Source: Sperchopsis tessellata (taxonomy: Eukaryota > Arthropoda > Insecta > Coleoptera > Hydrophilidae). From it: DNA of 34,752 nt. The position numbers and the translations under genes were made by a program. Location of the stretch: contig JAWQRN010000191.1 of the NCBI GenBank assembly GCA_033557685.1, forward strand, positions 1 to 34,752, read 5' to 3'. How positions within the stretch are numbered: position 1 is the first letter of the stretch; each line of letters starts with the position of its first letter. The notes beneath the pieces were generated by a model. The model did no database searches. It was not told the DNA's origin and worked only from the letters and a program-made list of their open reading frames with translations. Shown in pieces: positions 11,401 to 20,960 of this stretch.

Positions 11401-12039
11401 TTCAAATTGCACTAATCTTTTTAAAGTTGTTAAAAATAAGTCCTTGAATGCACTCATGGCTATAAAACAATTCAATAAATAAAGTTTGCTGACAAACTAA
11501 TTTACATCTTTATATTTAATTTGTCCTTTTTACCTACAACAATTGGAACAAATCTGTGAGTTGTGTTTAAACTAAATGTGCAATTGTAGAATGTTTCTTA
11601 TCAAATGTAATTGTTTCGGAAATATTTCCAGAATTGATGGGCTTTGTTTTTTAAGTTAATGTTTAAAGAGAATGGTTAGATTATATCTGTTACTTAGTAA
11701 CGAATTGTTCCCAAAGAAAATATATACTGCATATTTTATCTTAAATCATACTAATGAGGCAGAAAAGATTAATTATACAAAAACTTGTAGCTGTTTTAAA
11801 TGAAATTAAAAAATATACAGTATACATGTTATGTTAGTACAAATATTTGTGCTAGATGTTATGTATTTCCTTGTAATATATGTTACTATGTAAACCAGTA
11901 TCACCTTGTTCATCAGAACAAAGGTTTGAGACTAAAAATTGCTACAAATCCGTAGAATTTTAGCTCTAAAAGAACATTGATTAATTCCGAACTCTAAATC
12001 CATATTTCAGGTGCACCAAGCCAGGGTAGGCGTTTCTAA
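2235..12039 (+). CDS. RGG-rich, prion-like RNA-binding protein (319 aa, 4 coding exons)
   Basis: Join 2235-2419, 9840-10274, 10616-10926, 12011-12039; 960 nt including stop. Residues 1-30 are Ala/Pro/Gly-rich. Residues 32-170 are dense in RGG, RG and GGP. A bipartite nuclear signal follows: KR (176-177), 12 residues, KRPR (190-193). Residues 203-315 are Q/G/Y/S-rich with repeated GYG, QQY and SGGY, like the prion-like domains of FUS, TAF15 and hnRNP A. The C-terminus GRRF is the ending of hnRNP A1. No RRM, zinc finger or helicase motif is present, so the whole protein is probably disordered. RGG boxes bind RNA and are arginine-methylation targets; a nuclear, condensate-forming RNP role is inferred. 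Each coding intron has an in-frame stop within 15 nt of its donor. Orthology is unresolved, so no symbol is given. Confidence 0.85.
3158..3213 (-). repeat. Short dispersed repeat, copy 1
   Basis: About 55 bp matching 25322-25378 in the same orientation: both start CTGTATGTA, share ACTTCCA, AGTAGAT and CTTCAGGTTTT. Copy 2 is joined to a LINE relic, so it may be a LINE piece or a second element beside the SINE. Confidence 0.5.
3243..3549 (-). mobile_element. tRNA-derived SINE, copy 1
   Basis: The reverse complement begins GCCGTCTC, runs through a tRNA-like head with a good B box (GGTTCGAGTCC), closes with GAGACGGT (pairing with the head as an acceptor stem), then a body of about 200 bp, and ends with GACGTTAAATAAACAAACA. 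It aligns over nearly its full length with 31946-32246 on the other strand. The A-box region is shortened relative to copy 2. It lies antisense inside intron 2. Confidence 0.8.
4352..4516. repeat. Diverged tandem repeat, two units of about 80 bp
   Basis: Unit 1 (4352-4442) and unit 2 (4443-4516) share the order TGC-TAG, TAATGCAA, CTGTT, ACCATA, AATAAC and ACATACG with substitutions and a short deletion. An old duplication; no function seen. Confidence 0.4.
4571..4656. repeat. Small inverted repeat
   Basis: TTAGACTACAT and ATGTAGTCTAA form an 11-bp perfect pair about 60 bp apart. Flanking pairing is weak, so it may be the remains of a foldback element. Confidence 0.35.
5483..5724. mobile_element. 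242-bp TTAA-flanked MITE (piggyBac-like)
   Basis: TTAA occurs at 5479-5482 and 5725-5728. The ends are imperfect inverted repeats: CACAATGTATGCGGG on the left and CACATTGAGGTTGGG read from the right. The body is much richer in G+C near both ends than the surrounding intron. TTAA target duplication and CAC termini suggest a non-autonomous piggyBac-superfamily element. No transposase ORF. Confidence 0.6.
6370..7590 (+). pseudogene. LINE reverse-transcriptase relic, copy A
   Basis: Translations in shifting frames give the start of a non-LTR RT: VPNVWKNVVCSLFKLKGD, then KNYRVISMLSTLGK (about 6410-6510). RT motif A follows, as LFVDLENACGYMN near 6635-6680, where the catalytic Asp is kept but the usual AYD is changed. 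The C-terminal region has GRPRKKWIDGVGE near 7400-7440, typical of the tail after RT in arthropod LINEs. Many stops and frameshifts show it is dead. It belongs to the same family as 24800-25585 (-) and 28540-28975 (+). An intact ancestor would have had endonuclease and RT domains; here only RT onward is seen. Confidence 0.75.
7738..8100. repeat. Large foldback (inverted-repeat) element
   Basis: Two arms of roughly 150-180 bp pair around a centre near 7917. Perfect blocks include AATACATTAGACCAGCA (7872-7888 with 7941-7957), AAAGTGATAC (7843-7852 with 7985-7994), GTTTTATC (7824-7831 with 8007-8014) and CCACC (7811-7815 with 8023-8027). The outermost 50 bp on each side are weaker. It could be a foldback MITE, or two inverted copies of one small repeat. 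Transcribed in intron 2, it would form a long hairpin. Confidence 0.7.
9300..9372 (-). repeat. Hairpin-containing dispersed repeat, copy 1
   Basis: The reverse complement matches 23795-23935: both have CTTCCACGGTTA, TATGAATGTTGTTTCC, GTGGAAAC or TTGGAAAC and GTAGA. A GTTTCC-NNNN-GGAAAC hairpin is preserved in both. Downstream in its orientation it continues GCTCTGACAAGTGCCTTGCA, similar to the second copy. Confidence 0.6.
9840..10274 (+). CDS. Coding exon 2: main RGG box and nuclear signal
   Basis: Acceptor TTATTTCAG ends at 9839. The first base completes Arg62 (CG+T) and the frame runs through residue 206, with two bases of Gly207. It encodes alternating RGG, GGP and RGAPRG motifs, then the KR...KRPR signal and a short NGNGTNGYGQQ stretch. 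It is strongly G-rich on the sense strand, with an eight-G run at 10040-10047. The donor GTAATA (10275) is weaker than the other donors. Confidence 0.9.
10275..10615 (+). other. Intron 3 (341 bp)
   Basis: Donor GTAATA, acceptor TTTTTTAG. Retention would end the protein at Gly207 by an immediate TAA, giving a form with the RGG region and nuclear signal but no prion-like tail. No other content. Confidence 0.8.
10613..10618 (+). promoter_or_regulatory. NAGNAG tandem splice acceptor
   Basis: TAGTAG gives two in-frame acceptors. Use of the first yields Gly-Arg-Gln; use of the second yields Gly-Gln, removing Arg208 (318 aa). Both are preceded by a pyrimidine-rich tract. Such tandem acceptors often give mixed isoforms. 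Confidence 0.6.
10616..10926 (+). CDS. Coding exon 3: Q/G/Y/S prion-like domain
   Basis: Using the first of two tandem acceptors, the exon completes Gly207 and encodes residues 208-310 plus one base of Gly311. The content is QQY, YGQ, GGYG, SGGY and DNRGG units, with one Arg internally. Tyr is frequent, as in phase-separating FET-type domains. Donor is GTAAGC at 10927. Confidence 0.9.
10927..12010 (+). other. Intron 4 (1,084 bp)
   Basis: Donor GTAAGC, acceptor CATATTTCAG. Reading into it gives KPR then TAA, so retention or intronic polyadenylation would replace the GRRF ending. AT-rich, no recognised repeat. Confidence 0.75.
12011..12039 (+). CDS. Terminal coding exon: last residues APSQGRRF and stop
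   Basis: Acceptor CATATTTCAG ends at 12010. GT completes Gly311, then eight codons encode APSQGRRF before TAA (12037-12039). A 29-nt coding end followed by an AT-rich UTR is easy for gene finders to miss. The in-frame fit and the hnRNP-like GRRF support it. Confidence 0.75.
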
Positions 12040-12265
12040 AAAATCTCAACATGGCTCTAGATAATATATTTAGTTGACATTACCAATATTTTTCGTTTGA
12101 TTTTACGATTGTGTTCTGTCCGGACGAAATTTAAAATGAAAGAATTTTATATTAAATTTAGTGTATAGTTGTTAGGCTAAGTTATTAATTATTATAGTAT
12201 TATTTGTCATAATGTTTGTCAGCAAAACAAAGAAATTTTATAAATAAAACTTATGTACAAATCTC
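12040..12265 (+). other. Probable 3' UTR
   Basis: AT-rich sequence from the stop to just past the first AATAAA. Longer UTRs are possible because other AATAAA motifs occur around 13.1 and 13.4 kb. Confidence 0.45.
12243..12248 (+). terminator. Polyadenylation signal AATAAA
   Basis: First AATAAA after the stop, about 205 bp downstream. It is the best candidate 3' end for the RGG-protein transcript. Confidence 0.45.
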
Positions 12266-14640
12266 ACACAAATACTTATATGATGTATAATTTATTATAA
12301 TTTTAATACCCTATATGGTCGAGCTTTCGGCTTGATACGTATTATTTTTAACTATATTTAATACACACCAAACTTTTTTTTATATTTTATAACAAAATAT
12401 GAGGAGATTCCGATAGAATTTAATTTAAAAATAAATATAAAAAATCGACCCGTTCTTTTATTTCTTATGCTGTACCTATGTTGATTTTATTTTCAACATT
12501 TCAAATGTAGTTAGTGTAAGGGAAAAGTTTAACTTAAAGAAACAGAAAAGTTGTGATGATAAATATTTTGTCGCATTGGAAGCAGTCATTATAAATTATA
12601 TTTTTTTTACTCTATCTCGCTATCAATTGGTAATCTCAAAGTTATTTATAAATCCAAAATTCTTGGGTCTTTTAATGGCTGCTTAGGATAATCTGGTATT
12701 GGTATTATACCACAAAGTACTACAAAGCTGATACATTTTAGTGTAGTTTAAGATGTTAAAGAAGGGTACCGGCTAGCCTGCAGTCTAGGTTTATGATGCT
12801 TAATTTAGATATTTCACTGATTTCATTTGCCGTTCATAAAAATTATACAATTAAATAAGCCAACCACACAAAAAATTCATGAATATGTACCACAAGTATG
12901 TTGTCAGACGGTTGAGCATATACACAGATTCTGCACTTGATACTGACTACCAATTGGCTTTGTTTAGAGGTCTGCCGTATTACTAATGTCAATTTCAGTT
13001 GTCATGTTGTAATATAAGTCAAGTCACTAGTAACATATAAATACGACATTACCCCGAATATTATAATTTTTCAATTATATAAACTTTGAAAATAAAATGA
13101 TTCCTTATTGTAAAAGAAATTAATTTGTCAAAAAATATCATGTCGTATTCAGGCTTATATATGGTAACGTGTGTTTACTTGTGGAATGGTTATTACTCTT
13201 TAGATACTAAGTGTAGTAAATATATTGTAATTTTCTAGAAAGAACAAATATTTTATGTACAAAAATGTGCAGATTTTTTATAAAATTTTATTTTATCTAT
13301 TGTAACATAATATTTGTTATCACAGCTTAAGACACAGAATTAAGACAGATTAAAACCATTTAATGAACTGATTAAACAATCCTTAATAAAGTTGAATAAA
13401 ATGAGATTTATGAAAAATTGGTGTAATTTATTAGATCATAAGTATATATAAATTATAATGGATATATCAATTTGAAATGTTTAAATTAAACCATTAAATT
13501 ACTTATATAAGTAATTTAATAAATATATATATATATAACAAAACTAATTGGCATATACACATATTTATATTATTGTAAAGCTTATTTGGAAGACCAGTTT
13601 TAAAATATGAAACTGATACATACAATGTTAAAAATATATATTTATATGTATACATATAAACTAATACATGTAAAAAAAAAGTAATTCAAGATTAGAAGGC
13701 TGGACACGATAAAAATTTAATGGAGGTATAACCATTGAAACATTAAAATGGAGAAAAATAAATTCCCTGTTTTTTTTTGTACACGAAATAAAAATATTTG
13801 CTCATTTGTGATATAAGCAGGCAGATCTTTATCATTGTAAAAAAGGGCAATTTTAAAAAAATTTGGAATTAATTTTTAAAATGCTATTTGAAGTTGAAAG
13901 CAGACATAATGGACCCCCAAAAAGCACATTGATTACTGAATCAAATGACTAAACAGATACATACTAGATTGCGATTGTAAGTATTAAATCTAACATTTCA
14001 ATTTAAAATGTTATAATTTATTTCAAACTGCTGTTTGTAATGTATCTCCTTATGCATGCAAAATTGTTTCATTTACAATTCAAAATAACTTTCCATTCTA
14101 TTATTATTTTTTAATACCTTGCATAACTTAATTATATGTAGTGTTAGCTGTTCCATCTTTTACCTTCACTAGTACTGTTTTATTTCTACCAATAGAAAAT
14201 TGCTATGTATATACAGTAAAATTTTGATATTTAAAATTACGAATTGTAGTTTAGGTCATGTTGAGCTGGTTCCAGAATGCCATTCTCAGAATAATGCGGT
14301 TTATACCTTCAGAAGGAATTAAAAGATATTCTCTTAAAATTACTTCAAATCGAAGTTCTAAGAATTAAAAGTGCATATTAAAATATTTCATTTTATTTTA
14401 TCTGATTTATGTTTAACTCTTAATAAATGTAACTTTCATTTAAGTATTGGAAGTTATTGGTCTTTAAGTGACAAATAATGTTTATATCTTCAGTCATATG
14501 TAGTAAATACCAAGGGATACTTGCATTATTAAAAATGATCGGTTAAATAATGGATAGATAAGTTAACATAACCTGCAAACCAAAAATTCAGTGGACAATT
14601 AAAATTATTTGGAAGTCCCCAATGACCAAATTTTGCATAA
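12266..14640. other. AT-rich intergenic DNA
   Basis: No ORF, repeat pair or transposon recognised, apart from the palindrome at 13493-13520 and simple AT runs. It may include extended 3' UTR. Confidence 0.4.
13493..13520. repeat. Perfect 28-bp palindrome
   Basis: The sequence reads the same on both strands with no spacer; each 14-nt half is ATTAAATTACTTAT and its complement. Wholly AT-rich apart from two G/C pairs. It may be an unstable cruciform site or chance in AT-rich DNA. Confidence 0.6.
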
Positions 14641-14646
14641 ATTAAC

Positions 14647-14753
14647 ATGTGTAGCAGCGATGATATTATGAGTGTAGTGAGAAAAGTCCTACGATTAATT
14701 GGTTTTGGATCGGTCGTGGACTATTCTGTGACAATTCATTCACTGCTACACAT
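14647..14753. repeat. Inverted repeat of about 107 bp
   Basis: ATGTGTAGCAG (14647-14657) and CTGCTACACAT (14743-14753) are a perfect 11-bp inverted pair, with partial pairing inward (GATGA against TCATTC). The interior is GC-richer than the flanks. Possibly a small MITE. Confidence 0.4.
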
Positions 14754-15031
14754 CTCAGGCACTAAATTGCAGCCCGTTGTTAGCTGCCTTTGAAATACAT
14801 ATAGTAGTTAGATTCCTCTTGTAAAAAATCAATTGACATATTAACTAAGAAGTCTATATCTCAAACTTTATTTGTCGCATATTTTTAATAACAAGATTGA
14901 CAAATGTGAGCTTGACACCGTTTACAGTTTTATGTAACTGCCCATATTTTACATTTTTATAGCTTCACTAGCATGTCGGAGATACAGTACATTGATTGTG
15001 CTGACCCACAAAATTAATTTCAAATTCTCTA

Positions 15032-15946
15032 CAATAGCTACCCACAGACCAGTCTGCATTACTGTCACATATTTCACTAGCAGGCAAACCTTACAAAAAA
15101 GGGGCGGAGTTATAAACCTGTCATCAGCCATTTGTACGATAAATGTTTGGGAGTCTACTAGCATGCAATTACAACAGTCAATTCTTTCATCGATCAACAG
15201 GAAATAGCTCTTTCGTTAGTGTAAAATATTGAGCTAGGTGTGTGAGGATAGTTCTTATATTTCTTGTGTCAATTTGTCTTGTTAAAATTTATCTGGGAAG
15301 TTATATGTTTTGTATTATGCCTGGTCAGTGTTTTATCAAGAAAACAGAAACATAAAAAAAATTTTACATTCATTTTACATACAACAGATACATTGTTAGG
15401 ATAAGCACATTAGGTTAGCTAAATAAGTTATTTCATTGAATAAACTAGTAGGATATGTTTTGATTATATAAAATCTAGCTTATGTAACATGTTACAAATA
15501 AAGCTAAATATAATAAAGAAATAGTTATTACCGAAATGATCCTCAGTTAATTTAAATCTTCAGATCAATGTAATGATTGATTAATTTTCAGTACCATATC
15601 TACTTTTGTTTTTTCTAGTTTAAAGTTATTTTAAACTAAATTGCATAATTTCAATAATACTATCTAGGTTATTCAATATTGTGTATATTTAGAACCATTC
15701 CTATAATTATAACAATAATAGATTTTGAATATATTCTTGTGAAATCAGAGAAAGATGAGAGTTCTCGTTGTATATCTTTATCACACAGTTAATCTAACTT
15801 ATAACAACAGAATGGTTTGATTATTCGTTAGACATAAACCTGTAGTTATAAACATTCACATCAGATTGTTGTCAATCAACTTAAGTATTTTCCTGTAGGA
15901 TTCCACATTCTCGTAGTAATGCGAAATAGGCTGTGGGTAGCTATTG
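15032..15946. repeat. Inverted repeats flanking about 0.9 kb
   Basis: CAATAGCTACCCACAG (15032-15047) recurs inverted at 15931-15946, and GCATTACT lies at matching inward offsets on both sides. The 915-bp span could be a non-autonomous DNA transposon with terminal repeats of about 32 bp. No clear target-site duplication and no transposase were found. Confidence 0.4.
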
Positions 15947-16741
15947 AGTATGGGTTTGCTTTAGTACAATGCTACTGAGTACTTCGCTTCAAAAATTTAA
16001 TAAATATTATTGTTACATACATATATTGGACATATTTCTTATTTAATCAAACAGAAATAAGGACATAATTTGTTATGCTAGTTAATTATTTAAAATCTTG
16101 TTTATTATTTTCTTCGGTATCTTCAGCCTAAACAGTTATTGCCTAAGAAACTTACATTATTTTTAACACTAATTAATGAGTTTTATTTTTTGTTCAAACC
16201 AAGTTGAATTTGGTTGAGAGTAATAGTTTCTGTTATTTTCTTACTCCTAATGACAAGTTCTTTTAGCCCATTTATAAGATAAAATTCAGTAACTTTCCTT
16301 TACTTTCATTCAATGAATATTATTGTAAATATTTAAAATTTAAACAGTTTCAATTATTTGTGTTACATAAACCTTTTACTATTGAAATTTTTGTAAATAT
16401 TAGTATAAAATTTTCTTAATTGAAATGTTAATGATTTTTTATCAAAAGCTCGGGAAATGAGTGTGGCCATACAAAATTCTCAAGTTCCCTATACATTGCA
16501 AAACAAGTTGGACATAAAATGTTGTGTTAAATCCCAACAGTATTCTCTAAACTGCACTGACAAGTATGTAGATAGATTTTTACTTCCTCATTTCTTATAC
16601 ATTCTACAGGGTGTAATAATTTCAATGGTATTAAATATATATTGAGTTAGAGGAAAAGTACCGCTTTTTGAGAAAATTCAATTAAATTATCTAATAAGCC
16701 CTGATTGTTAGTATCTAAATGTTCCATATGTCACACTGATG
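15947..16741. other. AT-rich intergenic DNA
   Basis: The open frame at 16457-16645 has no recognisable features. Nothing else seen. Confidence 0.4.
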
Positions 16742-16745
16742 TTAA

Positions 16746-17747
16746 GGGGGTATTCTAGTATAGAATGGGTATTCTAGTCTAGAATTTCGAAAAAAAAATT
16801 TCTATTTCATATTTTCAAAGTTTAGACTCTCAATAACATATCCTCCAATGGAATTTTAAAAATTCCAATTATTTACGGAGTTATAGCTATTTTAGTAACG
16901 CTGTAACTAAACCGGTCTTGCCGTAATAAATCGAACAATAGATAGTAGACATTCCCCGACTACCTGAGGATGAATTACCCCATAGATCCTTTTATACTCC
17001 ATGTATACTTAGAAATAGATTAACAAAAGGTCGTTGTTATAATTTTGTTGAAATTTTTCCATGTTTAGTGTTCAGAAGCTCAGTTTTGTTTCAATTTTCA
17101 AACAACATAGACGTACGTACTCTGTGTATAGTTTAAAAATAAAACATTCTGACTTAATTTTAATTTTTGAGTGTAAAATCGATAAAAAAAGTGAAAGAAG
17201 AAGTACTTTGCTTTCAGATAGACAAAAAAAAATTAGAGGCTATTAACATACTGTTGAAGAAGATACAAGTTTTACTTTTGTTTTACATTTGCTCAAATCT
17301 TTAAACGCGATTTCTCGAAACTACTTTTTTCAACACGATTGACAGGATATCTCAAGTTCTAATGCACCGATTTACTTGAAATTTGGTACGAACCTTCTCT
17401 ATATAACCCTCTATCAAATCTTAACAAAAAATGACTTTTTTCAACTAGTCGCCATTTTGCAAAAAAAAAAATTGTTTTCTCCTATATAGGGGATATAAAG
17501 ACATCCTTACTAATTAACACTTTCTGTGTCTGATGACTAGAAGGGTTGGAATCGTGTGTACCAGGATGTGCTCTTCTTTTTTACCCCCACTTTACCAGCC
17601 TGTAACTTTGAATTTTGAATTTTTTTTGTGTATTAAAACATCAATAAATATCTGGTAAGAAATTTATAGCAAAAATATTTTTTGTTTTTTTTTTTATATC
17701 GAACTTTAAAAACCGTCCAAAATTTGCCTCTAGACTAGAATACCCCC
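16746..17747. mobile_element. 1,002-bp TTAA-flanked DNA transposon, non-autonomous
   Basis: TTAA flanks both sides (16742-16745, 17748-17751). The left end is GGGGGTATTCTAG..., and the right end read inward is GGGGGTATTCTAGTCTAGA. The left end carries a 19-bp unit twice in tandem (16748-16766, 16767-16785; one mismatch, A or C). The interior has no transposase ORF. TTAA targets suggest the piggyBac superfamily or relatives, but GGGGG ends are not the usual CC/CA form. Confidence 0.75.
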
Positions 17748-18006
17748 TTAAGTGTTTTTTGAATATATGGTATCTTCTTCAACTTCCTTTCAAATAGCTG
17801 CTTACATTAAAACCAAATCTTCCTTGCTTGCGTCTAGTATTTGCGAAATGCAAATTCTTAATCGACTAGTGGTGTTTGTTGTAACCGTTAAGTATTCCAT
17901 CAATTGAATTATTCGGTATCAGGTTGCACCTCATATACAAATTACTTTCATCTATTCTGTCACATTCGTTGTATTTTTCGAAGGTTTCCATCATTAATAC
18001 TTTATG

Positions 18007-18130
18007 AAAAAAACAATGCACTTTTAATTGCTTTGACAGTTACTATTCAAATGTCAGTTGTGAAAATAAAAAAACAATGCACTTTTAATTGCTTTGATGG
18101 TTACTATTCAAATGTCAGTTGTGAAAATAA
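18007..18130. repeat. 61-bp tandem duplication
   Basis: Positions 18007-18067 and 18068-18128 match at all but two sites (ACAG against ATGG). The near identity means a recent duplication. The period is not a multiple of three, so the surrounding open frame (17904-18263) is unlikely to be coding. Confidence 0.8.
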
Positions 18131-18620
18131 TCCAAAAAATTTAAAAGTTTTTTCTTTAAGCAAGGTTGAAATTTTTAAATGTTGTTTGGCATCATTTGTT
18201 TTAAAGAAATACAGTAAAATAGATATAATATTTGCATACAAAGTTATGGCAAACTTATATTAACTAAGTAAATTTTACAAAAGTAAATATTCAGATATTT
18301 TATAATTGACATTCCTATTTTTGAGATATATGTAAGGGCCTCTCATAAACTAGGGGACACAAATAATATTTCTAATGAAAAGTAAAACAATATATATTGC
18401 AAATTATATATCATTAGATATACAAAATAATTCTCTATTAAAAATAAATTTCAATATAATTTCCATTTAAAAAGATAAATTATCTTAAAAAGTGACAATG
18501 AGAATGTTTAAACCATTATTGAACATTTCTAAATAACAGAGTTGCATGCACTTGTCAAGGAGCCATAAAAACCACTTGTACCGCAGATATGGTGATATAG
18601 AACGTTGCTCAAATGAGAGT
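18131..18620. other. AT-rich intergenic DNA
   Basis: No gene or repeat recognised. Confidence 0.4.
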
Positions 18621-18635
18621 TACATTTTGAAATAG

Positions 18636-19595
18636 CCATAACTTCTTAAAACGGATAAGCAAATGAAAAAACGTTTGTATTGGTTAAACAATGGGGTTTG
18701 TTTGTCGATCTCATTTTTTTAGTTTTGATCATTATGGTAATAGATTTTCAAGTGTTTTCTTGCTTTTTATACACACGGTTTGAAATTTTTTTAGAAAAAT
18801 CCTAAAAAGGATTCCTCTTAAGTGCAAGTTGTATTTGAAATAACTGATATACCAAGAATATGGTTTTGTTCTTCGAGTCTTAGCAGAAATCAAATTAATC
18901 TGAAGTAGTTGGATAACGTTTTATGGACAGGCGAAGCATATTTTCAATTAATGGTGGTGTAAATACCTATAACTGTAGGATTTGGTCTGAAAATCATCCC
19001 CATATGGTTATTCAGCAAGGAGTACATAATTTGAGTTTACCGTTTGATGTGTATTCACATCCCATTTCATTATAGGACCATACTTCTTTGAAGGGCATCA
19101 AACAACTGTTGCGGTTACCGGACAACCTTATTTTGATATGCTACAGAATTTTATTATGCCAAGTTTATGCAATTATGATAGTGATAGCATAATCTTCATG
19201 CAGGATAGTGCACCTCCCTATGTTTACATTCCAGTCAAGCAATTGCTATTTAACTTTTGTCAATTGCATAATAAACACAAATTTTCCTAACCCTTGGCCC
19301 CCTGATATCAATCTGGCATATTTTTAGCTTTGGGGCTTCCTTAAGCAATGAGTTCTAAGTAATTCTACGCCAATCGATGATTGAAAAATTAAATTTCACA
19401 ACAAATTGAAGATTAGGTTTTGGAAAATGCTGTTCACAACATAGCAGATTGTTGCTTGTTGGAAAACAATATGGCGGATTTTCAACATTTAAATTGAATT
19501 TAATAAACCTCATTGCTTTACGAGTATGAATATGTTTTATTTTGTGTACACTTTTATTTTTAAAAAAGATATGGCAACTTCCAAACGTAACTTTC
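18636..19595. mobile_element. Possible extent of the Tc1/mariner-like element
   Basis: GCCATAACTTCTTAAAA near 18640 resembles, inverted, the sequence near 19565-19583 (AAAAAAGATATGGC). These may be remnants of terminal or subterminal inverted repeats around the transposase relic. The match is short and imperfect. Confidence 0.35.
18920..19500 (+). pseudogene. Decayed Tc1/mariner-like DDE transposase
   Basis: The translation, with frameshifts, gives GEAYFQ, then NGGVNTYNCRIWSENHPH, then IGPYFFEGHQTTVAVTG and YFDMLQNFIMP, then IIFMQDSAPPY, and finally WPPDINLAYF-stop-LWGFLK. These follow the order of the IS630/Tc1-type transposases common in insects. QDSAPP holds the second catalytic Asp and the PPDINLAYF stretch the third acidic residue. 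The N-terminal DNA-binding part is not visible. Internal stops show it is inactive. Confidence 0.8.
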
Positions 19596-19599
19596 TTTT

Positions 19600-20597
19600 G
19601 ATTTCCTTCAAAGTAGTTGGATGTATTTGGACAATCTTCAACAAATTTTGAAAGTTATACCTAGTAAAGGCAAGTCCTAGTAGTACAACCTATGCAGTAG
19701 ATTGAACTATTTTACCCAAAGTACTCAGTTCACTAATTTACAGTAATCAGTTTTCATCAAAATCACCACCATCTAACCAAAACTTTAATATATCTCAAAT
19801 ATGATACATTTGCATCTATCATCACTCTAGTATTAGTCGACGAAGTTACTCTTATAAAAATGTTACGTCTATCTTCACACAAACTACAGATAAAAATTTT
19901 GACATTAGGTTTTTGATTGATTTTTTGGAAAACCAGTAGTTATGTGAATTTTTGATAATAATTAAACTAATAGAAAAAAATAAACTAATTAGAAGATATT
20001 AGGGATTGAACTAAAGAATTCTTTTAATTTTAAGACACTACACCACAGCTGTATATTATACCTTATCCAATTTTGAATTTGTTTCTTACCATTGTCAGTG
20101 AGCAATTTAAAATTTCCAACCAGAGTCAAGTATTTCATTTCATGCAACTTTACTATACTGCTATATTTTCATCGACTGTACTTGTTCCCTTAATAAATCA
20201 ATAGTTTTACTTTAATTTGGCTCTCTCATCTGCTCCAAACTATTTTCTTCTTTCTGTTGAGACTATGTGGAATGGAGCTTATTACCTTATTTATAACTGA
20301 TATGTATATTATATAAGTCAGATCAATTTAGTTTGTAATATTGGAACTATCATAACATCATGGTCAAAGAAATCAAATAAAGTGTGTATAGTTTCACAGT
20401 GTGTAGAAATGGTTTAGTAGACATAGAATTACATGTGAAATTTTATATTTACCCATAATATTTCACTAGTATATTTACTGCATAATTCTTTAGACTAGTA
20501 AATTAGAAAATGAAAATGTACATCTTTTGATGTCAATTTTGTTTTTATTATGTTTTTCAGTAACAGAATATTATGATTTATTATTAGTGTAAATATA
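19600..20597. other. AT-rich intergenic DNA
   Basis: No recognised gene or repeat. Confidence 0.4.
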
Positions 20598-20960
20598 TAA
20601 CAGTTAAATCATCTAAGTAAAGCAGTGGTCTTGTGTGTACTGTACTAGCCTTTTATTGCAAAGGGCCTTGGTTCTATTCTTATACATTCAATCTTTTATT
20701 TTTTTTATCTATCTTCACATAATTCCTAGCACCAAATAAAGAAACTCATTTAAATGAAAATTAACCTTTCATATATAAATTTAATAATCAAAAAATCAAT
20801 AATTTAAATTAATGAAAAATGTTTTTAAAGTGAGCACTACCTACATATGAAATTTTTTTTCTTTTCACCAGTTTCAGGATAGAATCTACGACCTCGGCAA
20901 TAAAAGGCTAGCACAGTTTACAGAACACTAAAGTTTTACAGTTGACTATTTAACTATTAT
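20598..20960. repeat. Inverted pair of tRNA-like SINE fragments
   Basis: The left arm (20598-20690) and right arm (20867-20960) are inverted copies sharing a perfect 15-mer, CTAGCCTTTTATTGC (20645-20659 with 20897-20911), AGTTAAAT, and a B-box-like GGTTCTATTCT (20670-20680; GATTCTATCCT on the other arm). The left arm has a weak A-box, AGCAGTGGTC. This suggests two inverted tRNA-derived SINE heads, distinct from the SINE at 3.2 and 31.9 kb. About 175 bp of AT-rich DNA separate them. Confidence 0.5.

Noticed and set aside
12930..12948. Match of about 17 bp between 12933 and 32244 (CACTTGATACTGACT).
   Set aside because: Too short, with no similarity on either side.
17904..18263. 119-codon ORF.
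   Set aside because: It spans a 61-bp tandem duplication that does not keep the frame, and the composition is that of AT-rich noncoding DNA.
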